A stretch of DNA of 64,000 bases from Delphinapterus leucas (GCF_002288925.2 NW_022098036.1:38563444-38627443), one strand, 5' to 3'; counted from the first letter of the stretch, positions 44,765 to 57,400 are shown. A program made the numbers and translations. Notes: generated by a model not told the origin, from the letters alone.

Positions 44765-45920
44765 AAATTCTAGCCAGGCAAAGGATAAAAAGGCATGCAA
44801 ATTGGAAAGGGAGAAATAAAACTCTGTATTCACAGATTACATGATCATTTGTATTGAAAATCCTATGGAGTTAACCAATTAAAAAAAAAAGCTACTAGAA
44901 CTAATAAATAAGCTTTGAAAAGTTACAGGATATAAAGTCAATGTAAAAAAATATTTGTATTTCTATATACTAGCAGTAAACAATCAGAAAATGAAATAAA
45001 AATAATACCATGCATCATAGCATCAAAGACATGAAATTCTTAGGGATAAATATGACAAAATTTGTACAAGACATGAACACAAAAAACATCAAAACATTGT
45101 TGAGAGAAACTACAGAAAGCCTAAATCGATAGAGAGGTGTATTATATTCATGGATCAGAAGACTCAATATTATTAAGATGTCATTTATCCCCAAGTTGAT
45201 CCATATTTTTAAATGGTTAAAATTAATAAGACTGATCATGTCAGGTGTTGATGAGAATCTGAAGTTACTGGGACTCTCAAAGACTGCTTGTGTTAATGTA
45301 AAATGATATAGCCATTTTGGAAAAAAATTTGACAATATATTAAAAAGTAAAATGTATACTTACCATTTGACTCAGCCATTCCACTCCTAGGTATTTACAC
45401 AAAAGAAATGAACACATATATGCTGGCATAATGACTTGGAAATGAATATCCATAGGAGCTTTATTTGTAATAGCCCCATACTGGAAAAAACCCAAATATC
45501 CATCAACAGATGAATGAATAAATGTAATATGCTATATCCATGTAATGGAATATTATTGAGAAATGAAAAGGAATGAACTATTGATACATACAATCATGTG
45601 GATTAATCTTAAAATTATTATGCTGAGTAAAGGAAGCCAGACAAAAAAGAATACATACTGTATGATTCCATTTATATAAAACTCTGGAAAATGAAAATTA
45701 ATCTAAAGCAAGAGAAAACAGATCCATGATTGCTTGGGACAGGGGAGTGTGAGGGAAGTGGTGATTACATAGGGTATAAAGAAACTTTCAGGGACTACAT
45801 ACAGACTCATGATCTTTTATGGTAAAGGTTTCACAGGTGTATACATGTGTCAAAACTTATCAAATATGTGCAGTTTATTGTATTATCATTTATAACTTAC
45901 TTAAGCTGAAAAATTACAGA
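44765..45920 (+). mobile_element. L1M-type L1, ORF2 end and 3' UTR, with internal deletion
   Basis: 'gcaaattggaaagggagaaa' (ORF2), 'cattccactcctaggtattt', 'aaatatccatcaacagatga', 'tgattccatttatataaaac' and 3' 'caaaacttatcaaatatgtg' 'cagtttattgtat' are in L1 order. Part of ORF2 is missing around 45215-45235. No intact frame. Confidence 0.88.
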
Positions 45921-45969
45921 AGTCAAAAAAAAGGAAGAAATTTTTAAAAATTTCAACTTTTTGTTAAAA

Positions 45970-46197
45970 TTGTTTTCTATGTCTGTGAGCCTGTTTCTGT
46001 TTTGTAAATAAGTTCATTTGTACCATTTTTTAAGATTACATATAAGCAGTATCATATGCTATTTATCTTTCTCTGTCTGACTTACTTCACCTAGTATGAT
46101 AATCTCTAGGTCCATCCATGTTGCTGCAAATGGCATTATTTCATTCTTTTTTATGGCTCAGTAATATTCCATTGTACATATGTACCACCTCTTCTTT
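45970..46197 (-). mobile_element. L1 fragment (ORF2 end/3' UTR), antisense
   Basis: 'gtctgtgagcctgtttctgt' 'tttgtaaataagttcatttg' and 'ggtccatccatgttgctgca' 'aatggcattatttcattctt' are antisense L1. The subfamily ('tacaaatgaacttatttaca' on the minus strand) differs from that of the adjoining sense copy. Confidence 0.9.
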
Positions 46198-46762
46198 TTC
46201 AAAACTACAATTTGAAAAGATATATGTACTCCAATGTTTATAGCAGCACTATTTACAATAGCCAGTACATGGAAGCAACCTAAGTGTCCATCAGCAGATG
46301 AATGGATAAAGAATATGTGGCATATATAGAGTGGAATACTACTCAGCCATAAAAAGAATGAAATTTTGCCATTTGCAACAACATGGAGGGTACTGCACTA
46401 AGTAAAATAAGTCTGACAGAGAAAGACAAATACTATATGATATCACTTACATGTGGAATCTAAAAAATACAACAAACTAGTGAATATAATAAAAAAAGAA
46501 ATAGACTCACAGATATAGAGAACAAACTAGTGGTGACCAGTGGGAAGAGGGAAGGGGGAGTAATATAAGGGTAGGGGGGATTAAGAGGTACAAACAATTA
46601 TGTATAAAATAAGCTACAATGATATATTGCACAACACAGGAAATATAGCCAATATTTTAAAATAACTATAAATGGAGTATAACCTTTAGAAATTCTGAAT
46701 CACTATAATACACACTTGTAACTTATATAATATTTATGTCAACTATACTTCAATCAAAAAAA
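46198..46762 (+). mobile_element. 5'-truncated L1 3' end, sense
   Basis: 'agcagcactatttacaatag' 'ccagtacatggaagcaacct' 'aagtgtccatcagcagatga' starts near the ORF2 end, and the 3'UTR runs to 'tcaactatacttcaatcaaa'. The same subfamily as 6213-7217. It abuts an inverted L1 piece covering part of the same region. Confidence 0.9.
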
Positions 46763-46799
46763 GAAAAGGAAAAGAAGACAAGAAAAGTAAGGCCTATGC

Positions 46800-47600
46800 C
46801 AATATGTTCACATCTTGAAAAATAATTAAAACAGCAAGAAAAAAGGAAGTTTTTCCAAATTTAAGTCTAAAGATGGGAAATTGCCTCTGAATGTCCAGCA
46901 AAGTGAACAACAACAGCAAAAAGATTCACATGGAAAGACATCATCCTAAAATTTCAGGACACAAGGAATAAAGAAAAGATCTTAAGTGCTTCTAATGAGA
47001 AAAAACATATCGTAGAAAAGGGTCAGGAGTGAGAGGAGTATCATCAGATATGTAATATCGTCAGGGCAGCAACACCAGAAGGTAGAAGATGATGGAGGAA
47101 TGAATTAAAAATTCTGAGGAAATACTATTTCAACCCAGAATTATTCACCTAACCAAACTATCAGTTAAGTGCAAAGAGGGAAAAAAAATTTTATGTATGC
47201 AAATTCTCAAAAAACTTATTTTCTATGTACCCTTTCCCATGAAGCTAATGGTGTATAAGAGAAAAGTAAACCAGAGGAATATCTAGGATACAGGAAAGAG
47301 GGGAGCCAATGTGTGAGAGAGAGCTGAAGAAGATCCCTCAGATGACACTTAAGAGGAAATTTCGTATGAATGCTGAGAGCCTCTGGTACAGATCAAAGCA
47401 GGAGGATGGAAAGTTCCAGCAGGTGTGTCTTCAATAAACAAAAAGAATTTCATCACTTGATTATGTGGAAAATGTTGATTAAAGGATTTTACATCTGTTT
47501 AAAGAGTTTGGAGCGTATTAGAGAAATGTACATAGAAAATCAAGCAAACAAACAAAAAAATCACGTGAATATAAGCTCCAGGAAAAAGAACAACAAGAAA
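46800..47600 (+). mobile_element. L1M 3' UTR (upstream part), sense
   Basis: 'gggcagcaacaccagaaggt' 'agaagatgatggaggaatga', 'caacccagaattattcacct', 'accaaactatcagttaagtg' and 'tacaggaaagaggggagcca' follow the old L1MC/L1MD 3'UTR, upstream of the portion seen at 35500-36552. Overlapping ORFs are incidental. Confidence 0.75.
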
Positions 47601-47837
47601 ACTATTACAAAAAATGTAATCGCGATTTTTCTACTTGGCTAATCATGGCATCTGACTGAAGAGACGACACAGATCTACCAAAAAGTTTGCTTTGCATCAG
47701 CCCAAGGGTTACTACTGCCACAGATCCCTACCCATGCAACCTCCTGTCCTTTCTCAGTAGCTGGTAGTCAAGTGTCTTGATTAACTAGACACCATTGCGA
47801 GTCATTACTACGTGAAAGTTGAGGATGGTTTGTGATA

Positions 47838-48240
47838 ATAATACTAACATTTACTGATCCCTTACTGCATGCCAAATGCTTTCCTTGGTTTAGCTTCATG
47901 GATTCTTATTTATCATCAGCTCCATTTTTACAGATGAAGAAACTGTGATTTAAAGAGGTTAGGCAACTTTCCCAGAGTGATAGGGCTTGGATTAGAAAGT
48001 AGGCAGTGTACTTCCAGAGGCTGTACTCTTTTTTCTTTTAAATGAAGTATAGCTGATTTACAATATTGTGTTAGTTTCAGGTGTACAGCAAAGTGATTAG
48101 GCTATACATACATATATGCATATTTTCAGATTCTTTTCCATTATAGGTTATTATAAGATACTGAACATAGTTCCCTGTGCTATATAGCAAATCCTTGTTG
48201 TTCAGAGGCTGTACTCTTGACTACTGCTCTCTTCTGCCTC
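47838..48240 (-). mobile_element. MIR SINE, antisense, split by an L1 fragment
   Basis: 'gcatgccaaatgctttcctt', 'catttttacagatgaagaaa' and 'aaagaggttaggcaactttc' 'ccagagtgatagggc' give antisense MIR to 48028. The end ('gactactgctctcttctgcc') resumes after the L1 insertion at 48031-48202. Confidence 0.82.
48031..48202 (-). mobile_element. Short L1 3'-end insertion in MIR, antisense
   Basis: 'aaatgaagtatagctgattt' 'acaatattgtgttagtttca' 'ggtgtacagcaaagtgatta' is the antisense L1 terminus. The 16 bp duplication cagaggctgtactctt is exact at 48015-48030 and 48203-48218. Confidence 0.94.
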
Positions 48241-50101
48241 AATACATACTTTCTAGGAAATGCTGAAGGGATATATACTCAGGAAATCAAGGAGAAAAGA
48301 AGGTTCCTCTGGTAGAATGAAGAGAACTAAGGCCAGACAGGAGGAGTCAGACAGATAGTAGGCTGACCTGTCAGTCCACTCATAAGAATTGAGAATTGAT
48401 GTGATTTTGTTAATGATTCATTTAACTTAGAGAAAGGTGCTGAAAAACTCCTTTACTCTACTGAAGAGGGCAAGAACATTGGCATCAAAATGGATCTTTC
48501 TCCTGAGACTCTCACTTCATTCGTTGCACGTCTTTTGACAACCATTTCTTTCATTTCTCATTCCCTTTAATCACCAGTCTTCAAATTACAAGCAGAGAAA
48601 CCCAGCTCTGGCTTCTCTTGTTTGAACTTCCCTTCACTTATATTTGACCCCAGGAGTCTTGGCAACTAGGCAAGGTGACGGCAACCTGGAGGCAAAGAGG
48701 ACCTGGTTCCCCCTCCCACCACCAGCCTCATTAAATACGGTGCAGTTCCTACCAAGAGGGCTGGGGGTGGAGGCTGTGTGGGCAAAAGACACAGCTTCCA
48801 AATGTTCTTGTAAATATTCATAAAAACATGTCAGTGTTGCTAAACCCACAACAAACGATAATCATCCATCCCCCTACGCCCTCATCCTTTTGCTGTTAAT
48901 CCTTTTGTCCGCTTTGAATTTCTTCCCACAATTGCTTCTCCCTTATCCTTGTGTTTCTGAATTGCTGCCAGCCGCCCTAGCCTCTGCAGTCCTTCACGCA
49001 AGTCTGTGGTACCCTTTAAAAAGCAGTGGTGCTCTGCTGCCAGCAAGGGATGTGAATAACACACCATCCTCGGGATGTTGTTGCTTCTCATCTCCATTCC
49101 TTACTCTTGGGGAACACAACAATTATTCTGCCCAGGAACTGATGGGGATTTCAGAACAACCTGGCACATCTGAAACATTTTTCTGACTCACTGAGCTGGC
49201 ATATACTGCTAGATCAGCACTGGCCCTGTTCCACACAGCCTGTCACCAACAGTGGGTGTTGTTGTAAGCCCTAGTTCTGATTGTGGCAAGATGGGCTCTG
49301 TGACTCTCCTCTTGCTCTGTTGAGTTCAGAAAAGGCATCTGGTCTCCATTCACATTGCATTTGACAAGAGTCCAAAACCTAAATGAATGTTGCTAATAAA
49401 GAACTGTAAGGAAAAAAACATGTTGAGAACTACTGAGTGTATTCAACACATATCAAGCTTTGGAGGAGAGGGAGGGTGAGGAGGGCAAATACGCTGGGTT
49501 AGGATCACGGATTGGAGGGTGAGATCTCTGGGCTCTGTTCCTGGCTCTGTCCATGGACTGCGCCTAAGACTGCCTTCTTTAAATTCAGAGTGCTCAGAAA
49601 GTGCTTCTGGTACAGAAGATACTGCATGTGACCTTGCATATGCTTAACTCTGCTGTTGGTCAACTAAGTTTCAAATGAGCTACTATTAATTCAACAACCA
49701 CTTTGTGCTTAAGTCAATGGCTGCCAAGGGGTGGCTTTGGCCCCTGTATATCGTCACTGGCTCCCCCTCTCCAAATTCTCTGATCTGGATAATTGGCATG
49801 TCCTCCACCTTTTGCAAAGCACATTCAAACTGGGCCTACTATCTCCCCTTTATTTTTCACAGGCATATCTCTTGCATTTCAAACTCTGTCTTGATCCTAG
49901 AGGACCTAACCAGCACAGAAGGAGAGTTTATTTCTAAATGAAATTGGTCAGAATAGGCTGAAAAATGTTAATACATGTGACCCTAAATTAAACTTAGTAT
50001 CAATGAAGCCCCCTTTGAACAATGATTATTTCCTGGGGTAGCTTCTAAAAATGAACTATCTGCAAAATATACATACAGTGGAGGTAACTGAATGAGGAAA
50101 C
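48241..50101. other. Single-copy DNA, no gene recognised
   Basis: GC rises over 48600-49300. 48770-49120 is repeat-free and contains 'ccttttgtccgctttgaatt' and 'aagttcttgtaaatatt'-like strings. A 98-codon ORF at 48890-49186 (+) and 78-codon ORFs near 49705 are unrecognised. No repeat assigned. Confidence 0.45.
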
Positions 50102-50458
50102 TTTTTTTTTTTAACTATAGTTGATTTACAATGTTGTATTAGTTTCAGGTGTACAGCAAAGTGATTCAGTTATACATGTATCTATTCTTTTTCAAATTCT
50201 TTTTCCATTTAGGTTATTACAGAATATTGAGTATAGTTCCCTGTGCTATACAGTAGGTCCTTGTTGGTTATCTATTTTATATATAGTAGTGTGTATATGT
50301 TAATCCCAGACTCCTAATTTATCTCCCCTACCCTTCCCCTTTGGTAACCTTAAGTTTGTTTTCTAAGTCTGTGAGTCTGTTTCCATTTTGTAAATAAGTT
50401 CATTTGTATCATTTTTAAAAATTCCACATATAAGCGATATCTTATGATATTTGTCTTT
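50102..50458 (-). mobile_element. 5'-truncated L1 3' end, antisense
   Basis: A poly(T) run, then 'taactatagttgatttacaa' 'tgttgtattagtttcaggtg' to 'tttccattttgtaaataagt' 'tcatttgtatc' and 'gatatcttatgatatttgtc'. Same subfamily type as 45970-46197. Confidence 0.92.
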
Positions 50459-50459
50459 T

Positions 50460-50775
50460 CTTTTCAAAATACTTTCTTCCTTTGGCTTTCCAAGGCAACA
50501 CGTTCTCTTTTACCTTATTTGACCAGTCATCTGAACAGCCTTCTTCCTCTACCCAGACCCTTAAATGTTAGGGTCCCTGGAGCTCTCTCTTCTTATTGTC
50601 TGTACCCAAGTTAGTTCCTCACATTCATCACATGTCATTGTTATTTCACTGTTTTTCCTGCCACTGTAAACTTTATGAGGCCAGGATTATATCACCACTC
50701 TACTTCCAGTATTAGCACCATGCATAACATGAAGTGTGTGCTTAATAAATATTTGTTGAGTGAATGAATAGTTGA
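50460..50775 (+). mobile_element. L2 LINE 3' terminus, sense
   Basis: 'gccactgtaaactttatgag' 'gccaggattata' and 'gtgcttaataaatatttgtt' 'gagtgaatgaatag' form an L2 3' end. Confidence 0.82.
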
Positions 50776-51130
50776 TTGAATCCTTTATAGAAAGGTTACA
50801 TTTGAGTTGAGGTTTAAAAGAAGAGTAGGAGTATCAAGGAAGAAAAAGTAGAGATTTTTAACATGACAGGTGATTGAGAGACATTTGTGGATGTTTGAGC
50901 AGATGAGTGATATACTGAGATCTGAAGTTAGATCACTCCAGTGACAGCATGGGGGACAGACTGGAGCAGGGGATCAGGGCAACTGATGTTGCAATATTCT
51001 TAGCAAATAGTGTGATGGCTATAGAGATGAAGGAAAAGGAAGTGAATGGTTCAGGCATAATTAGGAGATTGAACCAACAAGCCTTGGATGGATTGGTTAC
51101 AGGTGATTAAGGGAGAGAGAGGAATCTTGG
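50776..51130 (-). mobile_element. L2 LINE, antisense, tail-to-tail with the previous
   Basis: 'ggttacatttgagttgaggt' 'ttaaaagaagagtagg', 'gagcagatgagtgatatact', 'agatcactccagtgacagca' and 'aactgatgttgcaatattct' match antisense L2 ('tgacatttgagctgagacct', 'gatcactctggctgctg', 'ggaggctattgcagtagtcc'). Confidence 0.78.
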
Positions 51131-51488
51131 ATGCCTCAGTCCTTTACCAGCATAAGAGCCACAGAAGAAAAAGAAATCTGGGAGAAAAGGTTAGTTTTGG
51201 ACCCAATGAGTTTCGGGTTCTTAAGTGTTCGATTATGGGTACAGAAGTTAGATTACATTATAAATTCTAGGTGTTCAGAAACCATGTCAGTTTAATCACA
51301 TAGTTCATCCTAATGTTGGTGCTTGATAAATTCTTTTGATGGCATTGACAGAATGCCACAATGACAATATTGCATTGCCAATCCATCTAAGGGAACCCCT
51401 TTATACGAAGCCCGTGTGTTTATTTACTCACCCCTGTGGGGCTTTATGACTAGGTTGCCCTTTAGATGAACATTATCTATTTTTGCAG
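51131..51488. other. Unassigned sequence upstream of exon candidate
   Basis: The first part may be the tail of the antisense L2 ('gagagaggaatcttggatgc'). From 51310 no repeat is recognised. Confidence 0.4.
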
Positions 51489-51607
51489 ATGCTGCTCCAA
51501 AATTGATTAGTTCTCCGACCTGCCCACCGAAATCATCCAACCTACTGAAGAAGCAGAATGGGATGTGGATTATAGGGTTTCAGATAACACCAAGTCCCTA
51601 GTGAAAG
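51489..51607 (+). other. Candidate non-coding exon (119 bp) bounded by splice-like sites
   Basis: 'ctatttttgcag' at 51477-51488 is a good acceptor with a T-rich tract, and 'gtgaaag|gtatgt' at 51601-51613 a good donor. All three sense frames contain stops; the longest begins AAPKLISSPTCPPKSSNLLK and ends 12 nt before the donor. If real it would be a lncRNA or UTR exon. No transcript evidence is available here. Confidence 0.22.
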
Positions 51608-52399
51608 GTATGTTATTTCATTGCTTTGTTCTGCTTTTGGAAAAAGTGTAGCTGTGTTTTCTTTTCTCCAACTGTATAGGTCACAGCGATTTTTTTTTCC
51701 ACTGGGAATTACAAGCTATATGGAAGGCTTCCAGGGTAGAATCAGTCTCACACAAATGCTAAATACAACTAATCAGGGCCTGGAAGGTACACAGAGTGTA
51801 ATTAGTAGGTTATATTTGGGTCAGTGCTAAGGTCATTTATGAGATACAAGAAAAACAGACCTTTTGCCCTTCTGTAGGGAAAAAATGAAAATATATTCAT
51901 TTTGTGCACTGTAGTATATGCATTACAATGGGTTAAAAGCATTTTTGGTAATTTCATGTGTATATGTAAGATAATTTTAAAGAGTAAACCAAAACAATGT
52001 ACTCTATTCATAATAAGAATATTAAAATTGATAGCAAGAAATTGCATAACTTTATCTAATATGCTTATAACTAATGTCAGAACTGACAAAATGGGATTCT
52101 CACTCTTAGTATGCATTCTGCTTCTAAGAAGTCATTCACCTGTAAAGCCTTCACTGTGCAACTATAACTAATGAATTCGTGATAACAGAACATGACTATA
52201 GTGGATCTTAGTTCCTATAGCCTGTGTGGACTTTTCAGGGCTTCCCTGACTACTATGAACACCAAATGAGAGGAAATAATATTCACTCAAAGTGCAAATG
52301 TAGGACAGATATTTAAAAATCACTGAAGATAGTGAAGGTTATCAAATTGGTGAATTACAGGAATGGATTAAAAACGAAGCAAAAAAAATCTCTTCTTCA
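51608..52399. other. AT-rich DNA, nothing recognised
   Basis: ORFs at 51621-51830 (+), 51802-52116 (-) and 51902-52171 (+) show no domains. No repeat assigned. Confidence 0.45.
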
Positions 52400-53560
52400 T
52401 ACATCCGTAATAGTTGATCTCATATACATCTATTGTTTCAACCACTCTTCTTATAGGAGCAGATTTCTCCCCACTTTCTCTCTCTAGGCAGACCTTTTCT
52501 CCTGAATTCAGATCCACAAATCCAATTGCTTTCTACATCTGCATCAATTTCTGTCTAAATCCATAATGTTATGAATCAATGTTTATTTATATTTCAATGT
52601 GTTCAAAGTTAAGATCATTATCTTCTTCCATAAACTTCTCCTTCCTGCTGAGGTTTCTAATAAACCAAACGTTCAGTCCTGGATTATCATCTTCCTTTCC
52701 TCTCTCTCTCTTATTGCTGGTATCTAAATAGCCACTTCTTAGAAGGATTTGCCTTATAAATACCTATGGAAACCATTCCTTTTACCCCCTTCTTGTCACT
52801 GTTTAATTCAGGCCTTCATGATTTTCCCCCTGAATGACTCCAGTAATCTTTTAATGGGTCTCCCAGTTTCTAGTCTTTTCCGATCTTCTCTCTTTAAACC
52901 AATCCTTGAATCTCTACCAGAGAAAGTATTTTAAAATACAAATCTGGCCATGTGACTCTCCTCCATAAAACCCTGGTCTGCCTCTCTTACCTTAAAAAAA
53001 GACCATTAACTCTACTCCCCACATAAAATAGAGGCCATCAAGCATGAAGTTTCTTAACTTCACTTAACTCTCACTGTTTGAATTTGTATTTGCACTCTTC
53101 CCATGCTTGCCTCCTCAATTTCCTTAATTCTGCCAAGGCCAAACTCTGAGCCCACGACCTGAGTCCCCTTGCTTTCTGCCTCCTCAGGGCCCTCAGGCCA
53201 TCATTGGTAGCCATTCTTCTCATCCTCTGCTTCTCTACTGTCTCACTCCCCTTAACATATAGACATGTCCAAGTTTCCCTGATCTGAGACAAACAAAATC
53301 ACTCCTTAGATGCAACAGGCCAGAACAGAACTCACCATTTCCCCACATCTGTGGTAAACGTTTTTTTGTCCTTCAAAACTCAGCTGAAGTTGTACTCCCT
53401 ACTCCTACTCTCACACTCTGCTATGTCACCTTGAATATTTATCAAATATTTCCCATATCACAGCTAACTATCTGCTTACCTATCTTCTCTATTAGACTGT
53501 GAACTTCTGTAGGAACTTGTATTAAATCATTATTACCAGCAATTAATTAATTAGTGAGTA
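52400..53560 (+). mobile_element. Long L2 LINE 3' region, sense
   Basis: 'gtctcccagtttctagtctt', 'caaatctggccatgtgactc' 'tcctccataaaaccctggt', 'tttgtatttgcactcttccc', 'cttcaaaactcagctgaagt' and 'ctattagactgtgaacttct' reproduce L2 order for over 1 kb, the longest L2 here. Frames are broken throughout. Confidence 0.82.
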
Positions 53561-54179
53561 TAACTGTCAAAATATAATCTTAGGTCTAGACACTCTTATT
53601 TTTCTAAAATTTCAATTTTTAGCTCTCGCTTTGTCAGAAACTAAACTTAATCTATCAGGTTTCTTACTCCACTGTGCCCTCCCCCTACCCCACCCCCCCC
53701 CGAAAGGCTGTGTGTAGATTCAAAGCAGGTTATGAACTACTGATGCTGGTGGGGAGGGGAGACATGGGATATGTTTGGTCTCAAGTTGCCCAGGCTGCAT
53801 CGCTAAGACTCCTCATTCCTGCCTGGTCTCTATTTACTGTGCATTCAAATGGTTATACCCTCCTGACCCAGACCCCAGGCTACTCTGACTTGGCTTTCTC
53901 CGGACTACTTCTATCTCTTCTCAGGAACCATTTAACTGGAATTTCTCTTGTTCCCTCTCCTCCCTGAGATTAAGCCAGTGGTTGAGCAGAAGAGTGGGAC
54001 CTCTTCTCAGGAAACATCAATGTCTTAGTTTTCTTACTTTCTTGCTCTCTCTCTTTCACTACCCCAAGGGATCAGTTTTTAGATCAAACTGACTTTGACC
54101 TTTGCTTCCAAATCTGTTGGCATAAACTTTATGCTCTGAGTCTTTCAGAGATTAGGGTTTTGAAACTGCAAATCCTAGT
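53561..54179. other. Single-copy DNA, C-rich run
   Basis: A poly-C stretch lies near 53685-53701. A 97-codon ORF at 53674-53967 (+) starts in this run and is unrecognised. Confidence 0.4.
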
Positions 54180-54480
54180 GTATCAGTTCTGATGCTTTCT
54201 ACTGCAAAAAATAGAATACCTAATTAAAAATTAGCCTCCACAACAAAACGTTTTAATGATCTCACATAAGAGAAGGTTCAGGGGTAGGGGACAATTCTTG
54301 GGTTGGTTTATAGCACAGCAATGCCAATGATAATTCAGGTTCTTTCCTTCTCTCTGCCCCCTCCCCCTGTCCTTTGTACACTGGCTTAGTTCGCAAACTT
54401 GTTTGCTCATGGTCTCAAGATGGCTGCCTCTCTCTCTTACCATTAGGGAGGAATATATATTATACTTCTAGAATAAGAAT
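54180..54480. mobile_element. Old mammalian repeat, family not assigned
   Basis: 'atgatctcacataagagaag' 'gttcaggggtaggggacaat', then 'ttgctcatggtctcaagatg' 'gctgcc' resemble a widespread old repeat that contains 'tattggctcacataac' and 'caagatggctgcc'. 59090-59560 may be a second copy. Confidence 0.4.
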
Positions 54481-57400
54481 ATATTGCAGGATCAAGTCAT
54501 CCACAGTGTGGTAGTATATAAAATGTTTCTAACCCTAGCAAACAAGGAAATTAAATGATCAGGGCAACTTCGATATACCAAATAACATTAACATAAACAA
54601 CACTTCTAGATTTGTCTTAAATTTGGAAGTCACATATGAAGGATGTTATTTAGTTGATTTACATAAAACATCTCTGCAAAATACACATGTTAATCAATTG
54701 CTAGAAATGCTATGTGTATATACTGGTAGCACATAATAATCAACAAAATCACCAAAGAAAAATAAAAAAGGAGGGTATGAACTTGTCTAATATATAACCT
54801 GAAAGCCTAATGCATTAGAAACTCATGCTTCTACGTGAAGGTTCAAATGTCATGCTTTAGTTTAAATGATAGTACACTGGTTTTCCGGAGAAACTTTTTT
54901 CTGCACCCTCATCAGCTTACTTTGCTTATGATAAGCGTGCCCCCACTTTTGCTTACTTACAAAGCACTTTATTTCTGTCTTTTAAGTCTCTTACACTCAT
55001 CTTTACTTCTCTGATGATCAACCTATAGGTTGTCAAGCCAGGTCCCGTAGTAGCCAAGAATCAAAGCATCTGATCCCTTTTCATAATCACATCGAATCCC
55101 TGGGTAGCTCTACATTTTACTCCAGAAGGAGGAAATTGTTTATATCTGGCTCTCATTCTCCCTTAGTTTGCATTATAACCAGAAAAATTATGCACTCTTG
55201 AGTTGAACCAGCTCACGAAATAACAAATGAGTAATGATACTTGGCTCTTGTTTTCCTTTTTTAATTTTAAAGGACATAATGTGTGTTATCTCAGAGAATG
55301 TCAGTTTGCTGATTCAAATTTGGCCATGTGGTTGAATCCAGCTGCCCTTTACAACTCTACTTTTTATATATTTTCAATTTCTTTCACATTCCAAATAGCA
55401 TAAGTGAATGCATTTTCAAGGCCAGAATTGGGATTCCTGCTTGAATTCTTGCTGAGAACTATTCCAATCTCAGAATGAGTTTCTGCAGGCCATGATCTTT
55501 TTCTTCATATACTCCAGAATCTTAAAATCTGTGGCTTATGGGATCCCTACATACCACCTGCCAAGGAGACGGCCTAGCTGAGAATGAACTCGAATGCATG
55601 TATTTTTATAAAGTTTCAAAAATGAGTTCTTAATATTATCCTTTGTCAATCATCTACTTATTATTTATTAGGTTTCTATAGCACCTTTTCTCCAAAGAGC
55701 TCAATGTATCTTAAACACATGTTACAATGCACTTTGAATAGGTGTTACCAAATTTGGCAGTATATATGAGAAATAGTACTAAAATTATTAATTCCAACTG
55801 TAAATCATTCAAAGAAGAAAAGGAAATTTCAGCATCACTTAAAAATTACATACATATATATATGATATATGTTTGTGGTTTTTTTCCGGTCCTGTTAGAT
55901 CTGTCAGAACCTCTTTCCAAAAGAACTGCAGGGTTAACTTTGAAAACAGTGACCGTTACCTATAAATACAGGCACTCAACTGGTATTTGAAATGTTATGC
56001 AGTTTTCTTGTTTGCAAAGGTTCTGATGTTTCCTTTGATTTCTAGGAATAGAACAATAGCCATTTCTGTCTAAATGTCAAGTGACAGGCCCAACAGGCCT
56101 TGGATGTTTATTAGGTTGGACTTGTAGGGGTTCCCAACTCTTTTGCAGTTGATATGCTCTTTCTTTTCTTTTCTTTTTGCCATTAGTGTTGAAGCAAGAC
56201 TGAATACAAGGGAGTTGTCATCAATGAGCTCTTGTCCCCTCGATAGCAGAGGGAGGAGAGTGTGAGGGTGAGGGAGGCAATTACTATCTCTCTTCTCAGA
56301 AGAGGGAAATAAACACATTATAATCTTTAAGTTAGAGGTAATTCAGAAAGTCAGAGGCAGGCGATGCCTTCTAATTTAGAGACATTTTCTCTTTCTTTGC
56401 CACTCCTTCCCCAAAGTACAACAGTAATAAAAGAAACCCCACAGTCAAAGAACTAACACCGACTTCCTCATCCTAGAAATCCCAAATTGGGGGCTTCAGT
56501 TGCATTCTGCCCTGTTCTTTTCTTTCCTCTCCTTTTCACTCAGGTGGATTGCTTTCAGTTGGGGCAGTCTTCATTCCACATGAGCTTTGAAATCATATCC
56601 TTGGATCTGTATAGAACGGCAGTAGTTCAAAGTATTAGTAGCAGCCTTTCATAGTAATGCTGCCATTAGATCATTATAACTATTCTAAGGTTCTGCCTGT
56701 GAGCATGGCATGAATTTTATATTTGGAAATAAAATCCTCCCGGGATACCACAAAGCTGCACGCCAGCCTTGCCCCTTCTCGCAGGCCGTTAGGATTGGCT
56801 GCCCTGCCTCCGTCTTGTGTTACGCAGGAATAAGTCCTGCCGTGTTTGTTTCACATAAGAACCCCTTCAATTTGTTTATAATGATCTGAATGATATTATT
56901 AGGTGAACAAAGCCACTCAATGGTGACATTTATTAACCAGTCATATCATCTGTGTTTAAATCTCGTATTACATTTCAGGGAAATTGTGTGAACCTAACTC
57001 CAGCATAACTCTTCTTTGGGGACCACTGCTTTGTATTGAGTTTGAAATAAAATAGAAGAACATAGAAAGGAGGTTTTATTTCCAGGAGAGCATTTCACTT
57101 AAGAGGTTTAGACTGAGCCAGATTATGTGTAGAGGCCCACAGAAAGGTGGATGTTGGGACTTTTCAACCTAGCACTGGCTATGTGTCTATGCATGAATTA
57201 CGGGGAATGGTTTGTTTCTAAAGAGGGATATGGGAATTGGAATAAACAGTGCTGGGGAAGAAGAAGAGAGGTGTAATGCAATGGATGGAAGAAAACCATA
57301 CCTATAAAAATGAAATCTTTGTGTGTGGGCTGGGAGAAGGATGGATTTGCTGTGACACCTCCATGAGGAAGAGTGTGCATGTGTGGGATAATGCCCATTG

